This document shows, in pieces, positions 8,830 through 18,455 of a DNA stretch of 64,000 bases. The notes beneath the pieces are model-generated. The model was not told the DNA's origin and did not search any database. It saw nothing but the letters and a program-made list of their open reading frames with translations. Source of the stretch: Streptococcus gordonii (lineage in GTDB: Bacteria; Bacillota; Bacilli; Lactobacillales; Streptococcaceae). Both the position numbers and the translations under genes were made by a program. The stretch spans positions 124,001 through 188,000 of the forward strand of contig NZ_LQWV01000040.1 in the NCBI RefSeq assembly GCF_001553855.1, given 5' to 3'. The first letter of the stretch is position 1. Each line of letters opens with the position of its first letter.

Positions 8830-9576
8830 ATGGAAAAAGCAGTATTAAAAGAAGGAGAACGGCTGGATCAGCTCTTTTCTACTGACGTTAAAATCATTCA
8901 AAACCGAGAGGTCTTCAGCTATTCTGTTGATAGTGTTCTGCTCTCTCGCTTTCCAAAATTACCCAAGAGTGGCTTGATTGTAGACCTCTGTGCCGGCAAT
9001 GGTGCTGTCGGCTTATTTGCCAGTGCCCACACTCAGGCTAAGATTATTGCAGTTGAGATTCAGGAACGGCTGGCAGATATGGCGCAACGCTCCATCCAGC
9101 TCAATCAACTTGACCAGCAAATGCAAGTCATTCACGATGATTTAAAAAATCTCCCTCACTATATTCCTTGTAGTAAGGTGGATATGATCTTTTGTAACCC
9201 CCCCTATTTCAAGGTTGACAAACATTCCAATCTCAATGAAAGCGAGCACTATCTTCTGGCCCGACATGAGATTTCAACTAATCTTGAAGAAATCTGTACT
9301 GTCGCCCAACGAGTTCTCAAGTCAAATGGGCGCCTTGCTATGGTTCACAGACCCGACCGCTTCTTAGATATCTTAGATACTATGAAAGCTCACAACCTAG
9401 CACCAAAAAGAATCCAATTTGTCTATCCCAAGATAGGTAAAGGAGCCAATATGCTTTTGATTGAAGCTATTAAAGATGGCTCAAGGGACGGCTTAAAGAT
9501 ACTACCACCTCTCATTCTGCACGAGGAAGACGGTAGCTATACTCCAGAAATATATGAGATCTACCATGGAAACTAA
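8830..9576 (+). CDS. tRNA1(Val) (adenine37-N6)-methyltransferase-like protein
   Basis: A 248-residue class I SAM-dependent methyltransferase of the TrmN6/YabB family, which methylates N6 of adenine 37 in tRNA1(Val) in E. coli. The SAM-binding motif is [15 protein letters not shown] (about residue 48), the acidic residue of motif II lies in IIAVEIQ, and the N6-adenine catalytic motif NPPYF is near 128. The start is [14 protein letters not shown] at 8830; a longer reading from 8794 would begin inside the -35. The downstream GIY-YIG gene overlaps its last codons, so the two form an operon. Substrate is inferred from family. Confidence 0.88.
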   Translation: MEKAVLKEGERLDQLFSTDVKIIQNREVFSYSVDSVLLSRFPKLPKSGLIVDLCAGNGAVGLFASAHTQAKIIAVEIQERLADMAQRSIQLNQLDQQMQVIHDDLKNLPHYIPCSKVDMIFCNPPYFKVDKHSNLNESEHYLLARHEISTNLEEICTVAQRVLKSNGRLAMVHRPDRFLDILDTMKAHNLAPKRIQFVYPKIGKGANMLLIEAIKDGSRDGLKILPPLILHEEDGSYTPEIYEIYHGN

Positions 9577-9832
9577 AGCCTATATGTATGTCTTGGAGTG
9601 CACTGATGGTACTCTCTACACCGGTTATAGCACGGACGTGCAAAAGCGTTTGGCTGTCCACAATGCAGGAAAAGGTGCAAAGTATACTCGTGCCAGACTG
9701 CCTGTTAAACTGCTTTATCAGGAAGAATACCCTGACAAATCTTCTGCCATGTCAGCAGAAGCTCTCTTCAAACAGAAAACTCGTCAAGAAAAATTGGCTT
9801 ATATTGAAACACAAAAAAATGCCCAACACTAG
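9566..9832 (+). CDS. GIY-YIG domain protein (YhbQ/YazA-like)
   Basis: An 88-residue stand-alone GIY-YIG nuclease-fold protein. The two signature strands are [17 protein letters not shown] (residues 6-22) and the conserved Arg and His follow in [20 protein letters not shown]. The conserved late Glu is in SAEALFK. The start ATG at 9566 overlaps the methyltransferase end (9576); there is no strong ribosome site, so translation is probably coupled. The stop lies within the loop of the bidirectional terminator. Proteins of this family may act on DNA, but no specific role can be assigned. Confidence 0.88.
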   Translation: METKAYMYVLECTDGTLYTGYSTDVQKRLAVHNAGKGAKYTRARLPVKLLYQEEYPDKSSAMSAEALFKQKTRQEKLAYIETQKNAQH

Positions 9833-9845
9833 TTTGGCATTTTTG
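9817..9845. terminator. Bidirectional terminator
   Basis: Stem AAATGCCCAA / TTTGGCATTT with one mismatch, flanked by A and T tracts. It serves the GIY-YIG gene on the plus strand and the DeoR-type gene on the minus strand, with the GIY-YIG stop codon inside the loop. Confidence 0.75.
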
Positions 9846-9848
9846 TTT

Positions 9849-10595
9849 TTATAAAACTTTTGTATAAGATTGATACTTATCTTTCATTCTCTGAGAAATA
9901 TTGTCATCCGTTACAATAGCATTTACATCATCTAAGCGATAAAAAGTGTAGAAAGAATAACTGTCAAATTTGCTATTATCAGCGACAATATATTTTTCAA
10001 TCGCATTGTTAAGGATAATAGCATCCGCATTTCCTTCTTCTTCATTAGCTGTTGTAATATTGTGACCATCAATTCCATTAGCCCCAATAAAAGCCTTAGA
10101 AACCTTGATTTCTTTGAGTAAATTAACGGCAAATTGTCCTACAAAAGTTTGCGTTTTAACCCGATAACGACCACCAATCAAAAGGATATCATAGTGAGGA
10201 TTATCCTTTAACTTTTCAAAGATTGGCAAGGAATTGGTAACAATATTAACAGTCTTATCATCAAGGAAATCTCCAATCAAAGCTGTTGTAGTACCTGAAC
10301 CGATAAAAATTGTATCTCCTGAAGAAATGAGATCTGCACATTTTTTAGCAATCACTTCTTTTTCTTCCGTGTTGATCATGATTTTTTCAGTATGGGGAAC
10401 TTCCACTAAGCCATCTCTAACTTTTTTATGTGCCCCTCCATGAACCCGAATTAAAAAACCTTGCTTCTCAAGATCAATTAAATCGCGACGAATGGTCATA
10501 TCCGTTACATCCAAAAGATCCTTTAATTTCCTAACTGATACCAAACCCGCCCGGTCAAGCTCCTGCAGAATAATTCTATGTCTACCTTCCTTCAT
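9849..10595 (-). CDS. DeoR-family transcriptional regulator
   Basis: A 248-residue sugar-type repressor. The N-terminal winged helix-turn-helix carries the family signature (LLDVTDMTIRRDLIDLE with GFLIRVHGGA following, about residues 23-56). The C-terminal DeoRC effector domain resembles ribose-5-phosphate isomerase, with IFIGSGTTTALIGDFL near 95 and KAFIGANGID near 167. GGAGC lies upstream of the ATG. It is unusual in standing alone: no PTS, kinase or aldolase genes are next to it, so its target is not given by context. Confidence 0.85.
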   Translation of the reverse strand: MKEGRHRIILQELDRAGLVSVRKLKDLLDVTDMTIRRDLIDLEKQGFLIRVHGGAHKKVRDGLVEVPHTEKIMINTEEKEVIAKKCADLISSGDTIFIGSGTTTALIGDFLDDKTVNIVTNSLPIFEKLKDNPHYDILLIGGRYRVKTQTFVGQFAVNLLKEIKVSKAFIGANGIDGHNITTANEEEGNADAIILNNAIEKYIVADNSKFDSYSFYTFYRLDDVNAIVTDDNISQRMKDKYQSYTKVL

Positions 10596-10860
10596 TTACC
10601 TGCTCCTTTTGTTTATTGTTAAAATGAGATGGCAGCGCCTAATCTTCAACATTATTGGTTAACCCGTATTCAATGTAATGCCTATCTTAATATGAGTAGG
10701 ATTTCTACGCCTATTATACTACACTTTTTGAAAAAAATACACATAAAAATATGAAATTTAGTTATTTTTGTTAAAAAATGTTTTACTTTGTTAAACTTGA
10801 GCTTGTCTTTTACTACAAAAAACAAAAACTCTTTACAAGGGTATCTCACAATTCTAGAAC

Positions 10861-10894
10861 AGAAAAAGACCACTAGTTTTAACTAGCAGTCTTT
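10861..10894 (-). terminator. Terminator of cshA
   Basis: Minus-strand stem built from AAAGAC / GTCTTT and GCTAGTT / AACTAG with a short loop, followed by TTTTTC. Confidence 0.8.
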
Positions 10895-10901
10895 CAATTG
10901 T

Positions 10902-12473
10902 TTATTTATCACCCTTATTACGGATAACAAAGCCGGTTTTCTTTTCACTAGAAGTATTGCGTGGTTTCTTGTGGTCCTTGCGGTAGCGATTTTCTTTGTC
11001 AAAACGCTCTTCTTTACGACCTTTCTTAAATTGGTCGCGACGGCCACCTCGGTCACGGCGATTGTCATTGTTGCGACGGTTGCCATTTCCGCCACGACTT
11101 GCCTTGCCTTTTCCGCCAAAGCCGCCGCCAGACGGTTTAAATGGCAATGGTTTTTCACGGGCAATTTCTACTTCAGGAAGAGCATCTGGATCCTGCACCG
11201 TCAAGCTGAGGATATACATAGCCAGCTCTTCTGGGCTGAATTCTGCTGCCAGCTTGCGAGCATCCTTGCCAAATTTCTCAAAGTTAGAACGGATGCTTTC
11301 GTCAGCAAAATCACGTTCAATCTTCTTAAGAGCAACTTTTTTCTTAGCTTGGAAAGCTTCCTCTGCAGTCGCAGGCTTAAGGCCTTTCATACGCTTCTTG
11401 GTCAGATTTTCGATGATCTGCAGATAGCCCATTTCATTTGGCGCTACGAAAGTGATAGACTGACCTGACTTACCAGCACGACCAGTCCGACCAATCCGGT
11501 GAACATAGCTTTCTGGATCCTGTGGAATGTCGTAGTTGTAGACATGTGTCACACCAGAAATGTCCAATCCACGTGCAGCTACATCTGTCGCCACCAAGAC
11601 ATCCAGATTGCCGTTTTTAAAGTCGCGCAGAACGCGGAGGCGCTTGCCTTGGTCCAAATCACCATGGATACCCTCTGCTCGGAAACCGCGGATTTTCAGG
11701 CCACGAGTCAGCTCATCCACCCGGCGCTTGGTCCGACCAAAGACGATTGACAGCTCAGGCTGCTCCACATCCATCAGGCGAGTCATAGTATCAAATTTTT
11801 CATTTTCTTTGACACGGATATAATACTGGTCTACTAGCTCAGTCGTCAACTCTTTAGCAGCAATCTTGACATGCTCAGGCTCCTTCATAAACTTGACACC
11901 GATACGCTTGATAGCATCCGGCATGGTCGCTGAAAAGAGTAAGGTCTGACGTTCTTCTGGCACACGAGAAATGATCGACTCAATATCTTCCAAAAAGCCC
12001 ATGTTAAGCATTTCATCCGCTTCGTCCAAGATTAAGGTTTCAATCTGATTCAGCTTAAGCGCCTTACGTTTGATCAAGTCCAAGAGACGGCCAGGTGTTC
12101 CTACGACGATATGAGCACCTGATTTGAGGGCCTTGATTTGCTTTTCGATGCTGGAGCCACCGTAGACTGAACGCACCTTGACCCCCTTGCTGCGGCCAAA
12201 ACGGAAAAGCTCTTCCTGACTCTGCACGGCCAATTCGCGGGTTGGAGCGATAACCAACGCTTGCACAGCAGGATTATCTGTATCAATCTTCTCCAAAGTT
12301 GGAAAGCCAAAGGCTGCTGTCTTTCCTGTCCCTGTCTGTGCCTGACCAATAACATCCTTACCTGCCATAGCAAGTGGAATCGTCTGCTCTTGAATAGGGC
12401 TTGCTTCTACAAAGCCAGCTTTTTCAATCTCTGCTAATAATTCAGTAGATAAATGTAATTCATTAAATTTCAA
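10902..12473 (-). CDS. cshA: DEAD-box RNA helicase CshA
   Basis: A 523-residue ATP-dependent RNA helicase of the cold-shock and RNA-degradosome type. Visible motifs in order: Q motif SPIQEQTIPLA, I AQTGTGKT (about residue 45), Ia PTRELAVQ, II DEAD, III SAT (LFSATMP), V VATDVAARGLDI, VI HRIGRTGRAG. The C-terminal 90 residues are a basic, Gly/Arg/Asn-rich tail typical of RNA tethering. The start is TTG (MKFNELHLS) with a weak AGAAG purine run upstream. An upstream promoter 230 bp away and an early terminator give it a long structured leader. Confidence 0.96.
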   Translation of the reverse strand: MKFNELHLSTELLAEIEKAGFVEASPIQEQTIPLAMAGKDVIGQAQTGTGKTAAFGFPTLEKIDTDNPAVQALVIAPTRELAVQSQEELFRFGRSKGVKVRSVYGGSSIEKQIKALKSGAHIVVGTPGRLLDLIKRKALKLNQIETLILDEADEMLNMGFLEDIESIISRVPEERQTLLFSATMPDAIKRIGVKFMKEPEHVKIAAKELTTELVDQYYIRVKENEKFDTMTRLMDVEQPELSIVFGRTKRRVDELTRGLKIRGFRAEGIHGDLDQGKRLRVLRDFKNGNLDVLVATDVAARGLDISGVTHVYNYDIPQDPESYVHRIGRTGRAGKSGQSITFVAPNEMGYLQIIENLTKKRMKGLKPATAEEAFQAKKKVALKKIERDFADESIRSNFEKFGKDARKLAAEFSPEELAMYILSLTVQDPDALPEVEIAREKPLPFKPSGGGFGGKGKASRGGNGNRRNNDNRRDRGGRRDQFKKGRKEERFDKENRYRKDHKKPRNTSSEKKTGFVIRNKGDK

Positions 12474-12630
12474 TGTTCTTCTTCTTTCTAAAGGCGGTGC
12501 GAAGCCACCTTATAAGGCTTTTGATACTCAATTATCGAAACATACCAAGTGCTTTTCTCTTGCTAAATCTCGATTTTCTGAGAGTATTCGCTCTTCTCTT
12601 CATAAATATGGTCTCTCAAGTCCAGGCACT

Positions 12631-12652
12631 AAAAAAGCGCCGACTCGGTCGC
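12631..12652 (-). terminator. Strong terminator inside the cshA leader
   Basis: Minus-strand GCGACCGAGTCGGCGC forms a GC-rich hairpin (one bulged A, AGT loop) followed directly by six T residues. It lies 158 bp upstream of the cshA TTG and about 45 bp after the probable promoter, so it should end most transcripts early. Confidence 0.8.
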
Positions 12653-12690
12653 TAGTTCCCACTGAATAGAAAAACTGTAAGTTTTGCAAC
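12637..12690 (-). ncRNA. Candidate ~55-60 nt small RNA or attenuated leader
   Basis: The stretch between an extended -10 promoter (12697-12705) and the terminator at 12631-12652 contains an upstream hairpin (AAAACT-TAC-AGTTTT) and no start codon with a ribosome site. It matches no small RNA I recognise. It could be an independent small RNA or the attenuated first part of the cshA mRNA. Confidence 0.4.
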
Positions 12691-12696
12691 CTATCC

Positions 12697-12705
12697 AGTA
12701 TACCA
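12697..12705 (-). promoter_or_regulatory. Extended -10 promoter upstream of cshA
   Basis: TGGTATACT on the minus strand (TG-N-TATACT). The predicted start is near 12690. No good -35 is seen. Confidence 0.5.
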
Positions 12706-12778
12706 TAAATAAGGTTAAAAAGATAGAACTTGACTGTAAAATATTTTATTAGAGATTTCTTTTGTAAAAAATAGAAAC

Positions 12779-12807
12779 TTGAAAATCATTTTCAAAAGCA
12801 TTATAAT
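12779..12807 (+). promoter_or_regulatory. Promoter with Fur-family-like palindrome
   Basis: TTGAAA (12779-12784), 17 bp, TATAAT (12802-12807). A perfect palindrome TTGAAAATCATTTTCAA (12779-12795) covers the -35 and part of the spacer; its core TGAAAAT-N-ATTTTCA has the 7-1-7 form of Fur, PerR and Zur operators. A GGAG site and ATG at 12832 follow. Confidence 0.7.
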
Positions 12808-12831
12808 CTACAAAGAAGAAAGGAGACAGGT

Positions 12832-13230
12832 ATGAATAAATTTTTACGAGTGATTTTCATTTTACTAATCTTAGCTATGCTGGGCGCGGCTATGATCCAG
12901 ATATTCCAGCCCCAGCTCTTGGGCAATGAGTCCATCTATGGTCTAGCTCCCTACTGGCAGCGGGAAATTGGTTTCTGGAATCTGGCTATTCTTCCTTTAG
13001 TCATTGCTGTAAACATGAAGTATGATTGGTTCTATCTGCGTATGACCCTACTAGCACTGATTCTGGGTGGGCTGGGCTTTGGCACCAACCATCTGCTAGG
13101 CTATCTGGAAAAGGCGAATCAAGCGAATCTACTGGGCTGGATTGAAAATTATCTGCTAGTCTTCTGCTGGATCATCGGCTGGGGACTGGAATATCGAAAA
13201 AGACAAAAAAGTGATGAAGAGACTGTCTAG
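12832..13230 (+). CDS. Small integral membrane protein of unknown function
   Basis: A 132-residue protein with four predicted membrane helices (about residues 4-24, 47-62, 70-90 and 103-120) and a basic, hydrophilic C-terminus. The start ATG has AAAGGAGACAGGT upstream. I do not recognise a family. It has its own strong promoter carrying a Fur-family-like palindrome and its own terminator, and it lies alone between divergent cshA and convergent icd. A role linked to metal or peroxide response is an inference from the operator only. Confidence 0.75.
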   Translation: MNKFLRVIFILLILAMLGAAMIQIFQPQLLGNESIYGLAPYWQREIGFWNLAILPLVIAVNMKYDWFYLRMTLLALILGGLGFGTNHLLGYLEKANQANLLGWIENYLLVFCWIIGWGLEYRKRQKSDEETV

Positions 13231-13255
13231 ATAGGCAGATTCTTCATCCTTTTTT
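13213..13255. terminator. Bidirectional terminator
   Basis: Stem GATGAAGA / TCTTCATC with an inner CTGTCTA / TAGGCAG stem, T tracts on both sides. It ends the membrane protein gene (its stop codon lies inside) and the acnA-citZ-icd operon. Confidence 0.8.
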
Positions 13256-13257
13256 CA

Positions 13258-14454
13258 TTATAGACACTTTTCTATATTAGCTACCAGCTCCTCAGCAAAT
13301 TGACTAGTAGTTTGAGCTGCTACTCCTTCCAGCTGACTGGCAAAATCGCCTGTCACTTTTTGCTCAAAGAGAGCCTTCTCAATAGCCTTAGTCAGGAGTT
13401 GAGAGACCTCCGGCCAACCAATGTAATCAAAGAGCATGGCCCCCGATAAAAGAAGAGAACAGGGATTAGCCCTATTTTGACCCGCTATATCTGGCGCCGT
13501 CCCGTGAGTCGCTTCAAAAATAGCATGACCAGTCTCGTAATTAATATTAGCCCCTGGAGCGATACCAATCCCGCCCACCTGAGCAGCCAAGGCATCGCTA
13601 GCATAGTCACCATTTAAATTGGTCAAGGCAACAACATCAAATTTCTCGGGATAGAGCAAAATCTGTTGCAGAAAATTATCTGCAATGACATCCTGAATAA
13701 CTAGTTTTCCAGAAGCCAGCTCGTCCGCATACTCTCTTTGAGCTAGTTCATAGCCCCATTTCCGAAAACCACCTTCTGTAAATTTCTGGATATTGCCCTT
13801 GTGAACCAGAGTGACACGCCTCAGTCCGTTAGCTAGTGCATAGTCAATAGCCGCCCGTATCAGCCGCTCACTGCCCTGCTTAGAAATAGTCTTGATCCCA
13901 ATAGCAGAGCTTTCTGGGAAGCGAATCTTGCCAACCTGCATATCCTCCTGCAGGAAATCGATAACTTTTTTGACGGCATCCGTTCCACTCTCCCACTCGA
14001 TCCCTGCATAGATGTCTTCTGTATTTTCCCGAAAAATCGTGATATCTGTCTTCTCTGGGTGCTTGAGCGGACTGGGAACTCCCTTGAAATAACGAACCGG
14101 TCGCAGGCAGGCGTAAAGGTCCAATTCCTGTCTCAGGGCGACATTCAGCGAACGAATCCCTTCTCCAACTGGAGTTTCTAACGGGCCCTTAATAGCCACT
14201 AGATGGCTCCTAATCGTTGTCAGCGTTTCATCCGGTAGCCAGTCACCTGTCTGGTCTGCTGCTTTTTTCCCAGCCAAAACTTCCTTCCAAACAACCTTTC
14301 TCTGACTTCCATAAGCCTTTTCCACTGCCTTATCAAAGACCAGCCGGGCATTCCTCCAGATATCACCCCCAATCCCATCACCTTGGATGTAAGGAATAAT
14401 CGGAGTATCCGGTACCAGCAATCGCCCTTTCTCAAACAAAATCTTATCTGCCAT
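13258..14454 (-). CDS. icd: Isocitrate dehydrogenase (NADP-dependent)
   Basis: A 398-residue enzyme that converts isocitrate to 2-oxoglutarate and CO2. The substrate loop has [20 protein letters not shown] and [16 protein letters not shown], and the cofactor site includes HGTAPDIAG near residue 330. The start [10 protein letters not shown] at 14454 follows GAAGGAG; the open frame continues 15 codons upstream into citZ but those residues do not fit the family. It is the third gene of acnA-citZ-icd, one base after the citZ stop. With no 2-oxoglutarate dehydrogenase visible, the set probably feeds glutamate synthesis. Confidence 0.95.
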   Translation of the reverse strand: MADKILFEKGRLLVPDTPIIPYIQGDGIGGDIWRNARLVFDKAVEKAYGSQRKVVWKEVLAGKKAADQTGDWLPDETLTTIRSHLVAIKGPLETPVGEGIRSLNVALRQELDLYACLRPVRYFKGVPSPLKHPEKTDITIFRENTEDIYAGIEWESGTDAVKKVIDFLQEDMQVGKIRFPESSAIGIKTISKQGSERLIRAAIDYALANGLRRVTLVHKGNIQKFTEGGFRKWGYELAQREYADELASGKLVIQDVIADNFLQQILLYPEKFDVVALTNLNGDYASDALAAQVGGIGIAPGANINYETGHAIFEATHGTAPDIAGQNRANPCSLLLSGAMLFDYIGWPEVSQLLTKAIEKALFEQKVTGDFASQLEGVAAQTTSQFAEELVANIEKCL

Positions 14455-14455
14455 T

Positions 14456-15574
14456 TTATCTCCTTCCAATGGGAAGATACTCCAAACCTTGAGCACCAAT
14501 ATAGTTAGAACGTGGCCGAATCAGTTTATTGTTCTTGCGCTGTTCCTGAATATGGGCAATCCAGCCAGCCACCCGACTCATGGCAAAAATCAGGGTATAG
14601 ATACTGCTGTCAATGCCCAACACATGGTAAACCGTAGCCGAATAAAAATCGACATTCGGTATCAGATGCTTGGTATGCTTCATATAGGCTTCAATTTCCA
14701 CTGAAAGCTGATACCAAACCTCATCCTTGGTCCCCTGTGTCAAATCCTTAGCCATTTGACGCAGGTATTTTTCACGTGGATCTTGGGTCTTGTAAACTCG
14801 GTGACCAAAGCCCATAATCTTCTCATGAGAGGCCAGTTTGCGGTCTAGATAGGCCTGGCAATTCCCTTCCTCTCTGATCTCTTTCAGCATATCAAAGACA
14901 CATTCATTAGCACCGCCATGAAGGGAACCCTTGAGCGCTCCAACAGCTGCTGTCACGCAGGAATAAATATCGGTCAAAGTCGAGGCGCAAACACGAGCCG
15001 CAAAGGTTGAAGCATTGAGTTCATGATCGGCATGGAGCACCAAGGCACAGTTAAAGGCTTTGACTTCAAGCTCGCTAGCCTCTTCTCCCTTGAGCATATA
15101 GAGGAAATTAGCCGCAAAGCCCAAATCCTCCCGCGGCTCTACCGGAGTCTGACCTGACCTCAGTCTGGCAAAAGCCGCAATAATAGTCGGCATCTTTGCC
15201 ATAAGCTGGATACTCTGCTCATAGGTCGCTTCTAGAGAAGTTTCCTCAGCATGGACATTATAAACCCCCAAAAGACTGACCGTTGAGCGCAAGACGCTCA
15301 TGGGATGAAGGTGCTTACGGGACTGGATAAGGATGCACTGCTCCACCGCATCGCTAATGGCATAATTAGTTCGCAGATCTTCTTCAAAATGCTTGAGCTC
15401 AATCTGAGTCGGCAAATGCAAATGCCACAGCAGATAAATCACCTCTTCAAAACTTGCATGGTGCTCTACTAATTCAGAAATATTGTAGCCTGCATAAGAC
15501 AAGGAATCATCCACAATCTGGCTAATCCTGGTATCACAGGCAATGGTATCTTTCAAACCGTCCGTCTGACTCAT
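14456..15574 (-). CDS. citZ: Citrate synthase
   Basis: A 372-residue type I citrate synthase that condenses oxaloacetate with acetyl-CoA. Catalytic histidines lie in HADHELNAS (about 184) and [13 protein letters not shown] (about 256), and [10 protein letters not shown] near 217 is conserved. Two starts are possible; the ATG at 15574 is 7 nt after AGGAGG, whereas the GTG at 15580 is too close to that site. The gene begins 2 bp after the acnA stop, so the operon is tightly coupled. Confidence 0.95.
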   Translation of the reverse strand: MSQTDGLKDTIACDTRISQIVDDSLSYAGYNISELVEHHASFEEVIYLLWHLHLPTQIELKHFEEDLRTNYAISDAVEQCILIQSRKHLHPMSVLRSTVSLLGVYNVHAEETSLEATYEQSIQLMAKMPTIIAAFARLRSGQTPVEPREDLGFAANFLYMLKGEEASELEVKAFNCALVLHADHELNASTFAARVCASTLTDIYSCVTAAVGALKGSLHGGANECVFDMLKEIREEGNCQAYLDRKLASHEKIMGFGHRVYKTQDPREKYLRQMAKDLTQGTKDEVWYQLSVEIEAYMKHTKHLIPNVDFYSATVYHVLGIDSSIYTLIFAMSRVAGWIAHIQEQRKNNKLIRPRSNYIGAQGLEYLPIGRR

Positions 15575-15576
15575 GC

Positions 15577-18240
15577 TCACACCTCCTCTAATTTCTTTCT
15601 AACGACCATTGGCAAAATCCCCCCATTTTCATAGTAACGAATATCCGCCTCTGCATCAAAACGCAGCCGAGCTTGAAAAGCTATTTCTTCAGCACCCTTT
15701 CGAGCTATCACATCAACTAACTGCCCAACTTGAGGATTCTGTGGCAGATTGATGTCGAAAGTCTCCTTGCCTATTAAGCCTAGGCTATCCGCATCTTCGC
15801 CCTCTAGATACTGCAAAGGAAGAATCCCCATCATGACCAGATTGGACCGGTGGATCCGCTCAAAACTCTCTGCCAACACCACCTTGACGCCCAAAAGATT
15901 AGCTCCCTTGGCTGCCCAATCTCGACTGGACCCCATACCGTAGTCTTTACCAGCTAGGACAATGGTATCAATTTGCTCTTCCTTGTAGCGCATGGCCGCC
16001 TCATAAATGGATAGTAGCTCTCCTTTATAATCTGTGTAACCACCAATCTTTCCATCTGCCAGTTCATTTTTAATCCGAATATTGGCAAAAGTCCCCCGCA
16101 TCATGACCTCATGATTGCCCCGACGGCTACCATAGGAATTAAACTCTTGGTAATCCACTCCGTGCTCCAGTAAATAGGAAGCCGCTGGGCTGTTTCTGGC
16201 AATATTTCCTGCTGGGGAGATATGGTCTGTCGTCACCGTATCCCCAAATTTTGCCAGCACTGCAAGATTTTTCAGTGGCTGAATGGCTAAATCATCAGCT
16301 AAACCATCAAAGTAAGGTGGATTTTGAATATAGGTCGAAGCCTGATTCCACTGATAATTTTGAGAAGAGGCTGTCGGAATCTGATTCCATTTTTCATTGT
16401 CATCAAACACATGGGCATATTCTTTTTCAAAAAGCTGGCGCGTCACATATTTTTGAACATAGTCTGCAACCAAGTCGTGCTCCGGCATCAAATCCATCAA
16501 ATAAACCGGCTGCCCTTTTTGATCATAACCTAGTGGCTCGCTGGTCAGATCGACATTGGTATTTCCAGCCAGAGCATAGGCGACCACCAAGGGCGGACTA
16601 GCTAGGAAATTGGCCTTGACCAGTGGATTGATCCGCCCTTCAAAATTCCGATTTCCTGAAAGAACAGCACTAGCCAGCAAGTCAGTATCCGTAATCGCCT
16701 GAGCCACTTCCGGTCGGAGATTTCCTGAATTTCCAATACAAGTAGTGCAGCCATAGCCGACTACATTGAAACCAAGCTGATCCAGATAGGTCTGAAGACC
16801 ACTCTTCTTGAGATAGCCTGTGACCACCTTGCTGCCAGGAGCCAAAGAAGTCTTGACAGTCTTTGAGACCCGTAAACCTTTTTCTACTGCTTTCTTGGCC
16901 AAAAGCCCTGCCGCCATCAGGACATAGGGATTGGATGTATTGGTACAGCTAGTGATAGCAGCGATAGCCACATGACCGGTCTTAATTGTCTCCTCATGGT
17001 CAGAAAACTGAACCACTGCAGACTTTTCCAGCTCGCTCTCATCTAATCCAAAGCCTCGGACCCCCGCTTCTCTGACTAGACTAGCTTGAAACTCTTCTTT
17101 AGCAGCTGTTAATTCAATCAAATCTTGAGGTCGTTTAGGTCCTGAGATACTCGGCACAATGCTGGACAAATCAATTTCGACTACTTTGGTATAAATTGGC
17201 TCAACCTTTTCATCATAGAAGAGGTAATTTTTTTGAGCGTAGAGACGGGTCAGCTCAATATGATCTTCTGACCGATTGGTCAGACGCATGTAATTGAGCG
17301 TTTCCTCATCTATCGGAAAATAACCACAGGTAGCTCCGTATTCCGGCGCCATATTAGCCACTGTCGCCCTGTCGGCCAAACTTAGATTTGATAAACCAGG
17401 TCCAAAGAACTCGACAAATTTACCAACAACATTTTCCTGCCGCAAAATTTGCGTGACCTTTAAAGCCAAATCTGTCGCTGTCGCAATCTTAGGCAGCTTT
17501 CCCAAGAGACGAACACCAATCACCTCGGGAACTGGGAAATAAGAAGCCTCACCTAACATGGCAGCCTCAGCCTCAATCCCACCGACACCCCAGCCCAGAA
17601 CACCAATACCATTGATCATAGTCGTATGACTGTCCGTCCCAAACATACTATCTGGATAGAGTTGCCCATCCTTTTCAATGATGACATCACTGAGAAATTC
17701 GATATTGACCTGATGGATTATCCCAGTAGCAGGGGGAACCGCTCGGTAATTATCAAATGATTTTTCTGCCCACTTGAGAAATTCGTAGCGCTCATTGTTA
17801 CGGACAAACTCTTGATTCATATTGGCCTCTAGAGCTGTGTCACAGCCATAAAAGTCCACCTGAACACTGTGGTCAATGACTAAATCAACCGGAATTTCTG
17901 GATTAATCTGATCGGCCTGACCTCCCTGGCCAACAATCGCATCGCGCATACTAGCCAAATCCACCACGACAGGAACACCCGTAAAATCCTGGAGAATAAC
18001 TCGACTAGGCTTAAAAGGAACTTCTCCGCTTGGTGATTTAGCTTGATAATGCATCAAAGAATAAATGTTATCTTTAGTTACATCAATTCCGTCTTCTTTA
18101 CGAAGGACACTTTCGAATAATATGCGAATAGAATAAGGAAGTTTTTTTATATCTCCTCCTAGTAAAGCCGAGGCTTTCTTCAGATCTATATATCGGTATA
18201 CATTGCCTTTGTAATTTAAATCGCTTAGGTATTCTGCCAT
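15577..18240 (-). CDS. acnA: Aconitate hydratase
   Basis: An 887-residue monomeric aconitase (AcnA/CitB type) that interconverts citrate and isocitrate. The 4Fe-4S cysteines are visible in [11 protein letters not shown] (about residue 430) and [11 protein letters not shown] (about 498), and the swivel domain begins around [19 protein letters not shown] near 664. The chosen start [10 protein letters not shown] at 18240 follows GAGGGG. It heads the acnA-citZ-icd operon, the order known in S. mutans. The promoter (18275-18303) and a perfect inverted repeat 20 bp further upstream suggest a dedicated regulator. Confidence 0.96.
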   Translation of the reverse strand: MAEYLSDLNYKGNVYRYIDLKKASALLGGDIKKLPYSIRILFESVLRKEDGIDVTKDNIYSLMHYQAKSPSGEVPFKPSRVILQDFTGVPVVVDLASMRDAIVGQGGQADQINPEIPVDLVIDHSVQVDFYGCDTALEANMNQEFVRNNERYEFLKWAEKSFDNYRAVPPATGIIHQVNIEFLSDVIIEKDGQLYPDSMFGTDSHTTMINGIGVLGWGVGGIEAEAAMLGEASYFPVPEVIGVRLLGKLPKIATATDLALKVTQILRQENVVGKFVEFFGPGLSNLSLADRATVANMAPEYGATCGYFPIDEETLNYMRLTNRSEDHIELTRLYAQKNYLFYDEKVEPIYTKVVEIDLSSIVPSISGPKRPQDLIELTAAKEEFQASLVREAGVRGFGLDESELEKSAVVQFSDHEETIKTGHVAIAAITSCTNTSNPYVLMAAGLLAKKAVEKGLRVSKTVKTSLAPGSKVVTGYLKKSGLQTYLDQLGFNVVGYGCTTCIGNSGNLRPEVAQAITDTDLLASAVLSGNRNFEGRINPLVKANFLASPPLVVAYALAGNTNVDLTSEPLGYDQKGQPVYLMDLMPEHDLVADYVQKYVTRQLFEKEYAHVFDDNEKWNQIPTASSQNYQWNQASTYIQNPPYFDGLADDLAIQPLKNLAVLAKFGDTVTTDHISPAGNIARNSPAASYLLEHGVDYQEFNSYGSRRGNHEVMMRGTFANIRIKNELADGKIGGYTDYKGELLSIYEAAMRYKEEQIDTIVLAGKDYGMGSSRDWAAKGANLLGVKVVLAESFERIHRSNLVMMGILPLQYLEGEDADSLGLIGKETFDINLPQNPQVGQLVDVIARKGAEEIAFQARLRFDAEADIRYYENGGILPMVVRKKLEEV

Positions 18241-18274
18241 ATTTCTACCCCTCACTTATTTTAAATTGTTTTAT

Positions 18275-18303
18275 ATTATACTTTATTATGTAATTTTATG
18301 CAA
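18275..18303 (-). promoter_or_regulatory. Promoter of the acnA-citZ-icd operon
   Basis: Minus strand TTGCAT, 17 bp, TATAAT. The predicted start is near 18268, about 27 nt before the acnA ATG. Confidence 0.65.
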
Positions 18304-18323
18304 TAAGATTTCTTGACAATACG

Positions 18324-18341
18324 TTATGTTTTCTAACATAA
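18324..18341. promoter_or_regulatory. Perfect inverted repeat upstream of acnA, possible operator
   Basis: TTATGTT-TTCT-AACATAA is a perfect 7-bp inverted repeat with a 4-bp gap, centred about 65 bp before the predicted acnA start. That is the usual place for an activator of LysR or similar type. It matches neither CodY nor cre. Confidence 0.45.
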
Positions 18342-18397
18342 AAATACAGTTTTTTAAATAAAGACAAACTGTACCAATTATTTTCTTTAGCAATCAA

Positions 18398-18427
18398 GAA
18401 AAAAACAAGCACCATCTCGGTGCTTGT
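18398..18427 (-). terminator. Terminator of corA
   Basis: Minus-strand perfect stem ACAAGCACC / GGTGCTTGT with a GAGAT loop, followed by seven T residues. Confidence 0.9.
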
Positions 18428-18455
18428 TATAGAAAAATAATTTGATTTCAGAAAT

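Noticed and set aside
12473..12655. 60-codon plus-strand frame inside the cshA leader
   Set aside because: No ribosome site, unusual composition, and the region is explained by the structured leader and terminator on the other strand.
12631..12660. Terminator hairpin containing ACCGAGTCGG, the same core as the last hairpin of the Cas9 tracrRNA
   Set aside because: No cas genes, CRISPR repeats or anti-repeat are in the window; the shared bases are just a stable terminator stem.
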